Assembly: GCA_049673305.1 (NCBI GenBank)
Contig: JBATXM010000179.1
Coordinates: forward strand, 1 to 46,582
DNA length: 46,582 nt
Source of the DNA: GCA-003244245 sp049673305
Lineage (GTDB): Bacteria; Actinomycetota; Actinomycetes; Mycobacteriales; Pseudonocardiaceae
Reading direction: 5' to 3'
Part shown: piece by piece, positions 30,385-39,660 of the stretch
Numbering within the stretch: the stretch's first letter is position 1
Layout of the letters: the number at the start of each line of letters is the position of its first letter
Notes under the pieces: model-generated
Told to the model about the DNA's origin: nothing
The model's database searches: none
Seen by the model: only the letters and a program-made list of their open reading frames with translations
Translations under genes and position numbers: made by a program

Positions 30385-31413
30385 GTGAGCCGTCGAACCT
30401 GGACCCTGCTGGTCAGCCTCGGCCTTGCCATGGCGCTCGGCCTGCTGGGCGCCATAGCGACGGTGCCCTATGTCGCGCTTGGTCCCGGACCCACGTTCGA
30501 CACCCTCGCAGTGGTGGCTGGCAAGCCGGTGGTGGAGATCAAGGGCACCCAGATCTACCCGACCAGCGGCCACCTCAACATGATGACCGTGTCGGTGATT
30601 GACGACGTGACCCTTTATGGGGCGCTTGCCCTGTGGGCATCCGGACGCAGTGAGCTGGTTCCCCGCGACGAGATCTTTCCCCCCGAGCTGTCCGAGCAGC
30701 AGGTCGAGCAGCAGAACCTGCAGATGTTCCGGGCCTCGGAGGCCAACGCCAAGGTTGCCGCGTTGCGCTACCTGGGTTATCCGACCAAGGTTGTGCTCGG
30801 CCAGGTCCTACCCCACGGTGCTGTGAGCGGCAAGCTGGTCGCCGGGGACCGGTTGCTGGCCGTGGATGATCGGGAACTGCGCAGTGCACAGCAGGTGGTC
30901 GACCTGCTCGCCGGCAGCCACCCCGGGCAGCGTGTCCAGATCCGCTTCCAGCGCGGCGACGCGCCGCCGAGAGAGGTGGCTGTCACGCTCGGTCCGGGCG
31001 CCCAACCAGGTCGCGGTTACCTGGGCATCGGGGTCACTGAGCAACCTGACGTGAACTTCGTCATCACCATTACCCTGGCCGATGTGGGGGGCCCCTCGGC
31101 GGGTCTGATGTTCGCGCTGGCCATCGTGGACAAGCTGACGACGGGGATGCTGGCCGGCAACACCTTCGTGGCGGGCACCGGCGAAATTGCCCCGGAAGGT
31201 CAGGTGGGTCCGATCGGTGGCATCCAGCTCAAGATGATTCGGGCCCGGGAAGCCGGGGCGTCGGTATTCCTCGTGCCCTCGGGTAACTGCGCCGAGGCGG
31301 TGCAGCGCGCCCCAGCGGGGCTGCGGCTGGTGCGGGTGGACACCTTGGCGGATGCGGTACTCGCGCTGGATCAGATCCGAGCCGGTCAGCAACCACGTGG
31401 CTGCCCCTCCTGA
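30385..31413 (+). CDS. PDZ-domain Lon-like membrane protease (YlbL type)
   Basis: This 342-residue protein corresponds by position to Rv3194c. The N-terminus is a membrane anchor (TWTLLVSLGLAMALGLLGAI). Next comes the family block ALGPGPTFDTL and YPTSGHLNMMTV, then a PDZ domain (residues about 150-230, GKLVAGDRLLAVDDRELRSA). The Lon/S16 proteolytic domain has Ser in GGPSAGLMFALAI and Lys in IQLKMIRAREAGA, the catalytic dyad. It probably cleaves membrane or exported proteins outside the cytoplasm. GTG 30385 places the anchor at the very N-terminus, as in relatives; an ATG at 30352 would add eleven polar residues. It is divergent from the DUF2342 gene. Confidence 0.88.
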   Translation: MSRRTWTLLVSLGLAMALGLLGAIATVPYVALGPGPTFDTLAVVAGKPVVEIKGTQIYPTSGHLNMMTVSVIDDVTLYGALALWASGRSELVPRDEIFPPELSEQQVEQQNLQMFRASEANAKVAALRYLGYPTKVVLGQVLPHGAVSGKLVAGDRLLAVDDRELRSAQQVVDLLAGSHPGQRVQIRFQRGDAPPREVAVTLGPGAQPGRGYLGIGVTEQPDVNFVITITLADVGGPSAGLMFALAIVDKLTTGMLAGNTFVAGTGEIAPEGQVGPIGGIQLKMIRAREAGASVFLVPSGNCAEAVQRAPAGLRLVRVDTLADAVLALDQIRAGQQPRGCPS

Positions 31414-31423
31414 GCTGAGCGCC

Positions 31424-31996
31424 TCAGCGCAACGTTGCCAGCAGCGCGCGGAGCAAGTTAGGGGCGAGCTGTGCGTCTTCCACTACCTCATCCGGACTCT
31501 GATCGTCTCCAGTGTTGACCCCTTCAGGGTCGGCGGTAGTGGCCCGTAGCCGCAATACGCAGGCGCCGACGCCATCCCGCAGCACTGCCGCGACCAGCCT
31601 GCCCTCCCGCCGCTGTGGGTGCCTGGCGGCGGCGCGGCGAGCCTGCACTGGGTCCTTGGGCAGCTCGCCGAGACCAGCTTCGGCCGCTGGCGGGAGCACC
31701 ACGATCTCCTGAGCCAACGCGCAGCCGGCGACCGAGTCGGGCCATTCGATGCCGGCCAGCGCGGCGTCGAGCTCGCCCTCGGGCAGGGCGTCCTGAGCTA
31801 CCGGGGTGAGCGAGGTGTGCCCGTCCAGATGATCGGCCAGTTCTGGTTGGCTCGCCAGCAACGCCGCCGTGGCTACCAGCGCAAACAGTTGCGGTTTCTG
31901 GTCCCATCCGGCAGCTGCGACGAACTCTTCGACCTCCCTGGCAATGGCCGGCAAGGCATGGGACAGCGCGGACGGGTTCGGCTGTGGCTCGCTCAC
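31424..31996 (-). CDS. PPA1309-family protein
   Basis: This 190-residue actinobacterial protein of unknown function begins SEPQPNPSALSHALPAIARE, a start pattern shared by proteins annotated as PPA1309 family beside UPF0182. Features include the Ala/Leu-rich VATAALLASQPELADHL and the segment GIEWPDSVAGCALAQEIVVL followed by the charged RREGRLVAAVLRDGV, typical of a compact mixed alpha/beta fold. GTG 31996 was chosen because the family homology starts there; no strong ribosome site is visible, so the message may be leaderless. It converges on the PDZ protease gene, with ten bases between the stops, and is divergent from UPF0182. Confidence 0.7.
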   Translation of the reverse strand: MSEPQPNPSALSHALPAIAREVEEFVAAAGWDQKPQLFALVATAALLASQPELADHLDGHTSLTPVAQDALPEGELDAALAGIEWPDSVAGCALAQEIVVLPPAAEAGLGELPKDPVQARRAAARHPQRREGRLVAAVLRDGVGACVLRLRATTADPEGVNTGDDQSPDEVVEDAQLAPNLLRALLATLR

Positions 31997-32199
31997 CCGG
32001 CCATCGTCGCATCGGTGGTGGGAACCGGCAGTAGCAGTGCGGCCACTGGAATCCCAACCCTGGGGTGCTCCGTAGAATGTCCCAGGCAGACTCAGCCCGG
32101 CGTGGCACTGGCCGCCGCCCGAGGGGTCCGCACTGCACCGCCGCCACTCCACCGCCGTCATTACCCGTCATGACACCGTCATCGCCAGGAGCGTGTTTT

Positions 32200-35118
32200 G
32201 TGGCCAACCGGCCCCCTGTCGGAGTTCCCACCCTGTCTCGCCGCGCTCGGATTCTGATCACCGCTGGGGCGCTCGCGCTGGTGACTCTCATCATCGGATC
32301 GCGGCTGATCGACACCTACGTGGACTGGCTGTGGTTCGGCGAGGTGGGCTTCCGGTCGGTGTTCTCCACCGTCCTGGTCACGCGTCTTGTGCAATTTGTG
32401 GTTGCCGGGCTGCTGGTCGGTGGCGTGCTCGCGCTGAATATCGTGGTCGCATTCCGCACCCGGCCGGTATTCGTCCCAGTAGCGGGGCCGGAAGATCCGG
32501 TGGCGCGCTACCGCTCCGCGATCGTGGGGCGGCTGCGGCTGGTTGGCCTCGGTGTGCCAGTGCTGGTGGGCTTGATTGCCGGGTTGTCCGCGCTGGGGGA
32601 CTGGCAGACGGTGCAGATGTTCCTGCACGGAACCAGTTTTGGCATCTCCGATCCTCAGTTCCACAAGGACGTCGGTTTTTACGCCTTCCAGCTGCCGTTT
32701 TATCAAACGCTGCTCGGTTGGGCCTTCGTCACCGTGGTGGTGTCCTTCATCGGGGCGTTGCTTACTCATTACTTGTTCGGTGGGCTGCGGCTGGCCGGTC
32801 GTGGCGGTCAACTGTCTGGACCGGCCCGGGTCCAGCTTGGAGTCCTGGCCGGCGTTTTCGTGCTGCTCAAGGCCTTCGCCTATTTCCTTGACCGTTATGA
32901 ACTGATGTTCTCTCAGCGTAATCCGCTGTTCACCGGAGCCAGTTACACTGACCTCAACGCAGTGCTTCCCGCGAAGATCATTCTGATGTGTATTGCGGTG
33001 ATCTGCGCGGTTGCCTTCTTCGTTGGTGCGGTGCTGCGCAACCTGCAGCTGCCGGCGATAGCCATTGTCCTGCTGTTGCTGTCCAGTATTCTGGTGGGTG
33101 CGGCGTGGCCGGTGGTCCTCGAACAATTTGTGGTGCGCCCCAACGCTAATGATCGCGAGGCGCCATCCATCCAGCGTAATATTTCCGCAACTCGGCAGGC
33201 TTACGGAATCACCGACCAGAAGGTTGTTTACTCCCAGTACTCCGGGCGTAGCGATGTATCACTGGCTGACGTCCGGGCCGATACCGCTACGATCCCGAAC
33301 ATACGCTTGTTGGACCCCAGCGTGCTGTCTCCGACCTTTACTCAGTTGGAGCAGCGAGAGAATTTCTACGGTTTTCCGGACAAGCTCGACATCGACCGCT
33401 ACGCTATCAATGGCAAGACGCAGGATTATATTGTCGCGGTACGGGAGTTGGAGTCCGCGTCGTTGGCCGAAAATCAGCGCACCTGGATCAACCAGCATCT
33501 CACTTTCACCCATGGCAACGGCTTCGTTGCCGCCCCGGCCAACATCGTGACCCCGGACGGCTATCCGGTGTTCACCGTGTCAGACACCTCACAGCAAGGC
33601 GAGATACCCGTTCGGCAGCCGCGGATCTACTTTGGCGAGTTGATCGATGATTACGCGATCGTCGGAGGAAACCCCGGTGCTCGTCCCCGGGAGTTCGACG
33701 GCCGCCCGGAGAACTACACTTATCGAGGCAAGGGTGGAGTGCCGCTGGGAAGTTGGATGAGCCGATTGATATTCGCCTCCTACTACGGCGAGCGCAACAT
33801 CCTGTTCAACCAGGCGATCGGGTCGGACTCGAAAATCATCTACAATCAGCATCCGAGAGAACGACTGGAGAAGGTCGCGCCCTGGCTCACGGTGGACGGC
33901 GACCCTTATCCGGCTGTGATCAACGGCCGCATCGAGTGGATCCTGGACGGCTACACGACCCTTGACGATTACCCCTATGCGCAGCGGACCGTGTTGAGCA
34001 AAGCGACCACCGACTCGCTGACCGGGCCGTCCCGTCCCCGCTTGCCGGATGAGGAGATCAGCTACATTCGCAATTCGATCAAGGCTACTGTGGACGCTTA
34101 TGACGGCACCGTGACACTCTACGCGATGGATGAGCACGACCCGGTATTGCGGACGTGGATGAAAGTGTTCCCCGGTACCGTGCGGCCTGCCAGCGCGATG
34201 AGCAACGAGTTGCGCGCGCATTTCCGTTACCCCGAGGACTTATTCAAGGTGCAGCGGGAGATGCTCACGCGCTATCACGTGAACAACCCGTCGGTATTCT
34301 TCACCAACGACGATTTCTGGAATGTCCCCAATGATCCGACGCAGAACCAGCCGGGTGTCGACCAGCCGCCATACTACGTACTGGCCGGCCCGCCGAATCG
34401 GCCGGGCCCGGGGGAGTTCCAGCTGACCAGCGCACTGGTCAGCCTGCGCCGACCGTTCCTAGCGGCCTATATCTCGGCGGGATGTGACCCGGAAAATTAC
34501 GGCAAGATCACGGTGCTTGTGCTGCCCAGCGAATCCCAGACACTGGGTCCAGAGCAGGTCCAGAACAGGTTCGTGTCCTCCGCCGACGTCAGCCGGGAAC
34601 TCAACCTGCTGCGGCAGTCTGAGACCGACGTGCGCTACGGCAACCTGCTCACTCTCCCGGTGGACGGTGGGCTGCTCTATGTCGAACCGGTCTATATCGA
34701 GCGAGCGAACCGGCAAGCGGCGTTTCCCCAGCTGAACCGGGTGCTGGTGGCCTACGGTGACCGGATCGGGTACGCCCCGACCCTGCGTGAGGCGCTCAAC
34801 CAAGTGTTCGGCGCCGGCGCCGGGGATGCCACGATCTCGCCCGGCCAGCAGGCCACGGTGCCCAATCAGGGCGTGCTCCAAGCTCCGTCGGTGGCTGGGT
34901 CGGTGGCTGGTGCTGGTGCCGTCAGCCAGGAAACGCGCCAAGCCGTCGCTGACGTCGCCGATGCGCTCAAGCGTCTGCGGGCGGCCGAGGCTGCCGGCGA
35001 TTTCGCTGCCCAGGGCAGGGCGCTGGCTGACCTCGACACGGCCACCAAACGGTTCGACGCTGCCACCGCGGCAGCCGGTGGCAGCGCTACCCCGGCACCC
35101 GGCAGAGCTGGTGGCTGA
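32200..35118 (+). CDS. UPF0182-family membrane protein
   Basis: This 972-residue protein corresponds by position to Rv3193c. The first 330 residues contain about seven membrane helices (ARILITAGALALVTLIIG, LVQFVVAGLLVGGVLALNIV, IILMCIAVICAVAFFVGAVL and others). A large soluble, probably external, domain follows with family segments such as YSGRSDVSLADVRADTATIP and IYFGELIDDYAIVGG. The C-terminal 100 residues are Ala-rich and probably helical. The function is unknown; the family is widespread in actinobacteria and cyanobacteria. GTG 32200 is preceded by CAGGAG at good spacing. The divergent region carries CTCCGTAGAATGTC with a -10-like TAGAAT, also seen before peptide cassette 1. Confidence 0.88.
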   Translation: MANRPPVGVPTLSRRARILITAGALALVTLIIGSRLIDTYVDWLWFGEVGFRSVFSTVLVTRLVQFVVAGLLVGGVLALNIVVAFRTRPVFVPVAGPEDPVARYRSAIVGRLRLVGLGVPVLVGLIAGLSALGDWQTVQMFLHGTSFGISDPQFHKDVGFYAFQLPFYQTLLGWAFVTVVVSFIGALLTHYLFGGLRLAGRGGQLSGPARVQLGVLAGVFVLLKAFAYFLDRYELMFSQRNPLFTGASYTDLNAVLPAKIILMCIAVICAVAFFVGAVLRNLQLPAIAIVLLLLSSILVGAAWPVVLEQFVVRPNANDREAPSIQRNISATRQAYGITDQKVVYSQYSGRSDVSLADVRADTATIPNIRLLDPSVLSPTFTQLEQRENFYGFPDKLDIDRYAINGKTQDYIVAVRELESASLAENQRTWINQHLTFTHGNGFVAAPANIVTPDGYPVFTVSDTSQQGEIPVRQPRIYFGELIDDYAIVGGNPGARPREFDGRPENYTYRGKGGVPLGSWMSRLIFASYYGERNILFNQAIGSDSKIIYNQHPRERLEKVAPWLTVDGDPYPAVINGRIEWILDGYTTLDDYPYAQRTVLSKATTDSLTGPSRPRLPDEEISYIRNSIKATVDAYDGTVTLYAMDEHDPVLRTWMKVFPGTVRPASAMSNELRAHFRYPEDLFKVQREMLTRYHVNNPSVFFTNDDFWNVPNDPTQNQPGVDQPPYYVLAGPPNRPGPGEFQLTSALVSLRRPFLAAYISAGCDPENYGKITVLVLPSESQTLGPEQVQNRFVSSADVSRELNLLRQSETDVRYGNLLTLPVDGGLLYVEPVYIERANRQAAFPQLNRVLVAYGDRIGYAPTLREALNQVFGAGAGDATISPGQQATVPNQGVLQAPSVAGSVAGAGAVSQETRQAVADVADALKRLRAAEAAGDFAAQGRALADLDTATKRFDAATAAAGGSATPAPGRAGG

Positions 35119-35175
35119 CCGATGACCAGGCGATTTGCACGCCGGGCACTGCTCGCGTAAAGTGACGTTTACCAA

Positions 35176-35252
35176 CGCGGGGTGGAGCAGCTCGGTAGCT
35201 CGCTGGGCTCATAACCCAGAGGTCGCAGGTTCGAATCCTGCCCCCGCTACCA
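35176..35252 (+). tRNA. Initiator tRNA-fMet (CAT)
   Basis: This 77-base tRNA has encoded CCA and anticodon CAT in CTGGGCTCATAACCCAG, whose three G-C pairs in the anticodon stem mark initiator tRNAs. The first base C faces T at position 72, the unpaired end typical of initiators. The integrase gene starts just beyond, so its 3' end is the likely attL of the mobile element. Confidence 0.95.
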
Positions 35253-35256
35253 GGTG

Positions 35257-35291
35257 AAATGGCCCGCCGGAGATCATCCGGCGGGCCATTT
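35257..35291 (+). terminator. Terminator after tRNA-fMet
   Basis: A 14-bp stem (AAATGGCCCGCCGG 35257-35270 with 35278-35291) closes an AGATCAT loop and ends in TTTT. It ends the tRNA transcript and, being near symmetric, may also end the integrase transcript coming from the other side. Confidence 0.85.
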
Positions 35292-35329
35292 TCGTGCCTC
35301 GGTAGTAAGAACGGTAGTAAAACCGCTGA

Positions 35330-36703
35330 TCAGCCGTCCCTCGGCGCATCTTGCGCACCATCTCCGAGCGCATCCGCGATCATCCGGCCGATGAGCTCGG
35401 CGGCGGCTCGGTCCTGGCCCGTCGAGTGGTGTGAGTAGATTTGGAAGGTGACGTTCGGGTTGGAGTGCCCGACCCGATCGCTGAGGATCTTCGGTTCAAC
35501 ACCGGAGTTGAGCGACAGCGTCGAGTAGGAATGCCGGACATCGTGCAGGCGGATTCGTCTCGCCCTGGCCGCGTCGACGAGTCGGTTGAACCGGTCCGTC
35601 ACCGTGTCGGGGTGCGGCCGGCTGCCATCTTCCCAGACGAATAGCCACCCGCTTTCGGGGTATGCCGTTCCGAACGCCTCCCGTTCGCCGTCGAGCATCT
35701 CCAGGTGCCGGCGGAGCGCGTCCACCGTGAAGGCATCGAGGGACACCGTCCGGCGGCCGGCCTCGGTCTTGCCGTCCGATTCCTCAGCGCGTCCACCCAC
35801 GGAGATGAGAGTGTCGTCAATGGTCAGGGTTCTCGCGTCGAGATCGAGCCCGTCGCGACGCACTCCGAGTAGCTCGGATCGACGCATTCCAGTGGTTGCG
35901 GCGAGGACCCACATACCAGCGAACCGATCCCTCTGTGCGAGCCTCAACCACTGTCCGAGCTCCTCCAACGACCAGGGCTGTGGAGTGGCCCGACCTCGGT
36001 GACGTTCCCGAGGAAGACGCGCGTGCTCAGCCGGGTTGAATACCACATAGTCCCAGGCGACGGCATCCGAAAACGCACGGTGGATCAGCCGGTGCACGTT
36101 ACGGACGGACTTCGGCGACAGGCCGGCTTGGTACTCGGTCGGTATCCGGCCACGCCGGTAGCGCGTGACGGCTTCCTTGGCTGACTGGTAGGACGTGCCG
36201 CATGCCTTGCTGAGTTCCGTCGGCGTCGGTCCGAGCCCGTTCCGCCGGTTCTGGTGCGTCCTCCAGTACTCGTACATCGTGCTATTAGTGTCCGTTTTGA
36301 TCCTGCCCGCTTCCAGCAGGTGCACGTAGAAGGCGTTGAGTACAGGGACCGAGATATCTTGGAGTCGCCGGCCGCCGATGCTCGGAACGATGTAGGCAGC
36401 GACGTTGGTCGAGTAGTTCGCGTAGGCGGACGGCTTCAGCGCGTACTTGGCGCTGGTGAGCCACTCGCTGAAGAACTGCTCGACAGTGCGCGCGCCAGGC
36501 TTGACCCTTCGCCCCCGTTCCATCTCGGAGTGCTTCTTCAACGCACCGGCCCAGGCTTCGTCCTCCGAGGCGAATCCGCCCTCGTTGAAGCGTTCCCGCT
36601 TTCCGGTGAGAATGTCCGGCTCACCATAGATCGTGTAGGCCCATTTCTTGCCGCGCTGGTAGACCGTGATCCCGGGCACGCGCCGCCGGCTCCCCTTGGA
36701 CAT
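35330..36703 (-). CDS. int: Tyrosine site-specific integrase
   Basis: This 457-residue phage-type recombinase integrates the element at tRNA-fMet. Residues about 60-230 are the arm-binding and SAM-like core-binding domains (RTVEQFFSEWLTSAKYALKP). The catalytic domain has TGMRRSELLGVRRD with the first Arg, LHDVRHSYSTLSLNSG with His-x-x-Arg, VGHSNP and the Tyr nucleophile in FQIYSHHS. All expected residues are present, so it should be active. ATG 36703 overlaps the xis stop (TGATG) with AGGAG upstream; an in-frame GTG lies directly before it. Confidence 0.92.
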   Translation of the reverse strand: MSKGSRRRVPGITVYQRGKKWAYTIYGEPDILTGKRERFNEGGFASEDEAWAGALKKHSEMERGRRVKPGARTVEQFFSEWLTSAKYALKPSAYANYSTNVAAYIVPSIGGRRLQDISVPVLNAFYVHLLEAGRIKTDTNSTMYEYWRTHQNRRNGLGPTPTELSKACGTSYQSAKEAVTRYRRGRIPTEYQAGLSPKSVRNVHRLIHRAFSDAVAWDYVVFNPAEHARLPRERHRGRATPQPWSLEELGQWLRLAQRDRFAGMWVLAATTGMRRSELLGVRRDGLDLDARTLTIDDTLISVGGRAEESDGKTEAGRRTVSLDAFTVDALRRHLEMLDGEREAFGTAYPESGWLFVWEDGSRPHPDTVTDRFNRLVDAARARRIRLHDVRHSYSTLSLNSGVEPKILSDRVGHSNPNVTFQIYSHHSTGQDRAAAELIGRMIADALGDGAQDAPRDG

Positions 36704-36960
36704 CACGCCACGCTCCTGTTGTCAGCGTTGGAGATGAGCTCGTGCAGCAGCGCTGTCACGATGTAGACGCGTCCACCGAGGTGCCTGGTCGGCAAGTCGC
36801 CCGTCGTCGCGTAGCGGTATGCCGCCGACCGGCTGATCCCTAGCAACTTCGCGGCGACCGGGATAGGGATGAGCGGCGGAAGCGCCTTGAGTGCTGCGGT
36901 TGCGTCCATCTCGAATCCCTTCTCCGCAGAGCCGATGATTGACGACACGGTCGCGGTCAT
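36703..36960 (-). CDS. xis: Excisionase (helix-turn-helix)
   Basis: This 85-residue AlpA/MerR-type DNA-binding protein has IPVAAKLLGISRSAAYRYAT followed by GDLPTRHLGGRVYIVTALL, the winged helix-turn-helix used by excisionases of these elements. It directs excision together with the integrase. ATG 36960 overlaps the upstream stop (ATGA), and its own stop overlaps int. An internal ATG at 36909 with AGAAGGG upstream would give a 68-residue product closer to the usual size, so the first 17 residues may not be used. Confidence 0.85.
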   Translation of the reverse strand: MTATVSSIIGSAEKGFEMDATAALKALPPLIPIPVAAKLLGISRSAAYRYATTGDLPTRHLGGRVYIVTALLHELISNADNRSVA

Positions 36961-38246
36961 TCGGTGCCTCCGACGACACGCAGTGCGGGTGGGGCAGGGG
37001 TAGCCGTACCAGCCGTCCCAGCCTCATTAGTGCTGGTCAGGCTGGTACGGCTGGCTAGGGTGGGACGGCTTAGCCGTCCCAGGTTTTCGAGCCGTCCCGC
37101 GCTGACCTGCGGTGATGAGGCTGGGACGGCTGGTACGGCTTGCCCCGTGACAGATGGCTGCCCGGGCGGTTCGGGGCAGTAACGGGCCCAGGCGTCGGCG
37201 AAGTCGGCGCGGTGGTAGCCCTTGGCTTGTCCGAGCCTGGGGAATCGAATGTTCGAGCTGCGGATGTCGTACTCATGGAGCAATTTCCCGAGCTTCATCG
37301 CGGTAAGACCACTCGGGCCGTAGTCGCCCCAGGGCGCTTCTGTGTCGCGTCGCAGCCGTTCGAGCAGCACGACGGTGGGGATGGCGTCGTGGTCAGCGAA
37401 CGCGGCGCGGCAGTCGATGAGCAGCCGCACCCGGGTTGAGACGTCGTCGTTCTTGGCGGCCTCGGTGGTGAGCACCAGCACGGCCGCCCGGGCGCGCTCA
37501 GGCCAGTGCGCCCCGGCGTGGTCGGCGACGGCGACGAGGGGTTCCCAGGTGTCGGCGGCTCGGTCTTCTACCGGCATGTCCGGCTCGGCCTTCTCCAACA
37601 GTCCGAGGTCGGCGCGGAGCCATTCGGAGAGCAGCTCGGCGAGCTGGCGCAGCGCTGGGCGGTCGCGGCGGTGCCGGTAGGGGCTGACGCTCTCCCCGGG
37701 TGCGCGGCGGCGCATCCGGATGACCACGGCGCGGTCCTCAATGGTGTCGGGCATGGCCCCGATCCCGGCGAGCGCGGCCATCGCGAAGGTAGGGATGGAC
37801 TCGACCCGGTTGCTCGCAGCGTCGTAGCGCTTGGCAGGTCGGTTGCGTTGGTGGCCGGCGTTGAGCAGCCCGCGTAGGTCCTCGTTGCCGTCGGCTTTCG
37901 GTCCGAAGATCGTGTCTGCCTCGTCCACCAGCATGGTCGGCGGATCGCTGGTGATCGAACGATATACCGCTGCGGGTGAAGAGTTGACCGTGATGAAGGG
38001 GTCTCGGCACAGCGCTTCGACCATATCGAGCAAGCGGGACTTTCCGCAGCGCTTCTCCGGGCCTCGAATCACCAGCCGGGGCGCGTGTGCCCAGGCAGGT
38101 TGGGCGTGGGTAGCCGCGATCCACAGAGTGACCGCGTCCACCGCGTACGGAGTAGGCAGTACCACGTAGCGGACCAGCGCGGCCCGGACGGAATCGAGCA
38201 GCACCGCGCCATCGACTGCTGTGGTGGTTGTTGTATCGGGTCTCAT
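36957..38246 (-). CDS. DUF3631 replication helicase-like ATPase
   Basis: This 429-residue ATPase has Walker A GPEKRCGKSRLLD near residue 68 and Walker B TMLVDEADTIFG near 112, followed by the DUF3631 region (LLNAGHQRNRPAKRYD, then FAMAALAGIGAMPDTIEDRA). In pSAM2-type elements this domain is usually joined to a prim-pol domain in one replication protein; here the two are adjacent genes overlapping by ATGA. The C-terminal 60 residues are low complexity. Its DNA (around 37000-37140) carries several GCCGTCCCAG and GGACGGCT repeats, which could be replication-initiator sites. Confidence 0.8.
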   Translation of the reverse strand: MRPDTTTTTAVDGAVLLDSVRAALVRYVVLPTPYAVDAVTLWIAATHAQPAWAHAPRLVIRGPEKRCGKSRLLDMVEALCRDPFITVNSSPAAVYRSITSDPPTMLVDEADTIFGPKADGNEDLRGLLNAGHQRNRPAKRYDAASNRVESIPTFAMAALAGIGAMPDTIEDRAVVIRMRRRAPGESVSPYRHRRDRPALRQLAELLSEWLRADLGLLEKAEPDMPVEDRAADTWEPLVAVADHAGAHWPERARAAVLVLTTEAAKNDDVSTRVRLLIDCRAAFADHDAIPTVVLLERLRRDTEAPWGDYGPSGLTAMKLGKLLHEYDIRSSNIRFPRLGQAKGYHRADFADAWARYCPEPPGQPSVTGQAVPAVPASSPQVSAGRLENLGRLSRPTLASRTSLTSTNEAGTAGTATPAPPALRVVGGTE

Positions 38247-39157
38247 GCGGCCCTCCGGTGGCTGGTACGTGGGGTGGTGCGGCGAGGGTTGCGAGCCCCG
38301 GCGGCCAGGCCTGCGGTGATGACCCGGGCCACCTCGGCCGGTGTGCAGTCACAGTCGGCGTCGATGAGGACTAGGGCAGCGGTGGTGAGTTCGGCCCGGG
38401 CGGTGGTCTCGTCGAGCAGTCCGGCGCCAACGAGCTGCCCCAGGGCGTAAGCCGCGCGGCATAACACCGCGTTGTGCTGCCCTGGCGGAGCGATGCGTAC
38501 CCGGTGGGTTTCGCCCCGAAGGGCGGCGGTGGCGTAGCCATCGGGGTTGGTGGTGGTGGCCACAGCGGGTCCTGAGAGCCCCGTAGCTGGTTTAGGCGTG
38601 AGGGTCTGGCCTAACCAGCCAGGCAGGACGGTGGGGTCTCGGTCGTCGTACAGCTCATATCCGCTCGGAGGGACCGGATTACCGGGTGCGACGACGTACC
38701 CGCCGTGGGCGCGGGTGTCGATCTTCCAGCCGATCACGTCCTGGGTGTTCCGCAGGTGCACTCCGGGTGGGGTGGTGTAGTACAGGTGCCACCCACCCGA
38801 GGGGGTGGATACCGCGTAAGTGGGGGTGACGGTGGTTTCCCGCTGACGGGCCAGCGCCCGCAGCACCTCGGCGCCAGAGCCGATCCCGAGGGTGGCCCAC
38901 CGCTCGGGGATGGGCTGGCCGGGTTTGAGGGTGTCGAGGTCGATGACGACGAGCCCGGAGGGGCCGGTGGCGATGCCGATGGCGTAGGGGGTGTGACGCC
39001 ACCAGTGGTGGATCTGGGCGGGGTTGGTGCTGGCCCGGATTTCCCACCGATCGATGACGGGGGGTTTCTTCGCGCCGGGAGTGATCGGGAACACGTGCCA
39101 GCCTCGCTCAGCGAGGTGCAGCGCCCACGCGCGCAGAGATGTGGTGGTGGCGTCCAC
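38243..39157 (-). CDS. Prim-pol domain replication protein
   Basis: This 304-residue bifunctional primase/polymerase of the archaeo-eukaryotic primase superfamily has GWHVFPITPGAKKPPVIDRW at the N-terminus, the metal-binding pair in GLVVIDLDTLK, then GGWHLYYTTP and AHGGYVVAPGNP, all typical. It would make primers or copy the element during its plasmid phase, with the DUF3631 helicase encoded next. The C-terminal 90 residues form a helical domain ending in a basic tail. GTG 39157 is preceded by GAGGAG. Confidence 0.85.
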   Translation of the reverse strand: MDATTTSLRAWALHLAERGWHVFPITPGAKKPPVIDRWEIRASTNPAQIHHWWRHTPYAIGIATGPSGLVVIDLDTLKPGQPIPERWATLGIGSGAEVLRALARQRETTVTPTYAVSTPSGGWHLYYTTPPGVHLRNTQDVIGWKIDTRAHGGYVVAPGNPVPPSGYELYDDRDPTVLPGWLGQTLTPKPATGLSGPAVATTTNPDGYATAALRGETHRVRIAPPGQHNAVLCRAAYALGQLVGAGLLDETTARAELTTAALVLIDADCDCTPAEVARVITAGLAAGARNPRRTTPRTSHRRAA

Positions 39158-39249
39158 GGCCGGTGGTCTCCTCGTCAGGGTGCTAAGGATTGGGATGCCT
39201 GGCCCAGCGGTGGGCAGGGGTGGTGCCGGGCCAGGCGCGCCCGGGTGGG

Positions 39250-39660
39250 CTAGAACGGCCCGCCGTCGCTGAAGTCGTCTTCGGGGTTGTCGCCGGAGTT
39301 GGGGTCGTTGTTGTGGGGGTGGGGGAGGGTGTCGAGCCAGGCCAGGGCGACGGCGGCGAGCACGGTCAGTCCGGCGCGTAGCCGCCAGGGGTCGGTGTGG
39401 CGGTAGGGGTAGGTGGCGAGGAGGGCTTTGCTGATGTCGCCGAGCGCGCCGCTGAGCGCGGCGTGGCGGTCACGCTCGGGGGCGTGTCGGCCCGCCGGGT
39501 TGGTGCGGCTGTGCAGCGTGGCCAGGTCGCGTCGGGTGTCCGCGATGGCGGTCAGGGTGGCGGGGGTGGCCGCGTCGTGGTGCGCGCTGGTGGTGAGTAG
39601 TTCGATCAGGGCGAGGCGCACCGCTTCGCGGGTTGGGACGCCGGTGGTGGGGTCGGTCAT
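39250..39660 (-). CDS. Hypothetical AICE protein
   Basis: A 136-residue protein of no recognised family. It is helical, with a hydrophobic stretch near the C-terminus (LRAGLTVLAAVALAWLDTL) that could be a membrane helix, and an acidic end (NSGDNPEDDFSDGGPF). ATG 39660 has AAAGGA upstream at good spacing. It lies between the transfer-locus-like repeats and the replication genes, on the same strand as both. Confidence 0.6.
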   Translation of the reverse strand: MTDPTTGVPTREAVRLALIELLTTSAHHDAATPATLTAIADTRRDLATLHSRTNPAGRHAPERDRHAALSGALGDISKALLATYPYRHTDPWRLRAGLTVLAAVALAWLDTLPHPHNNDPNSGDNPEDDFSDGGPF

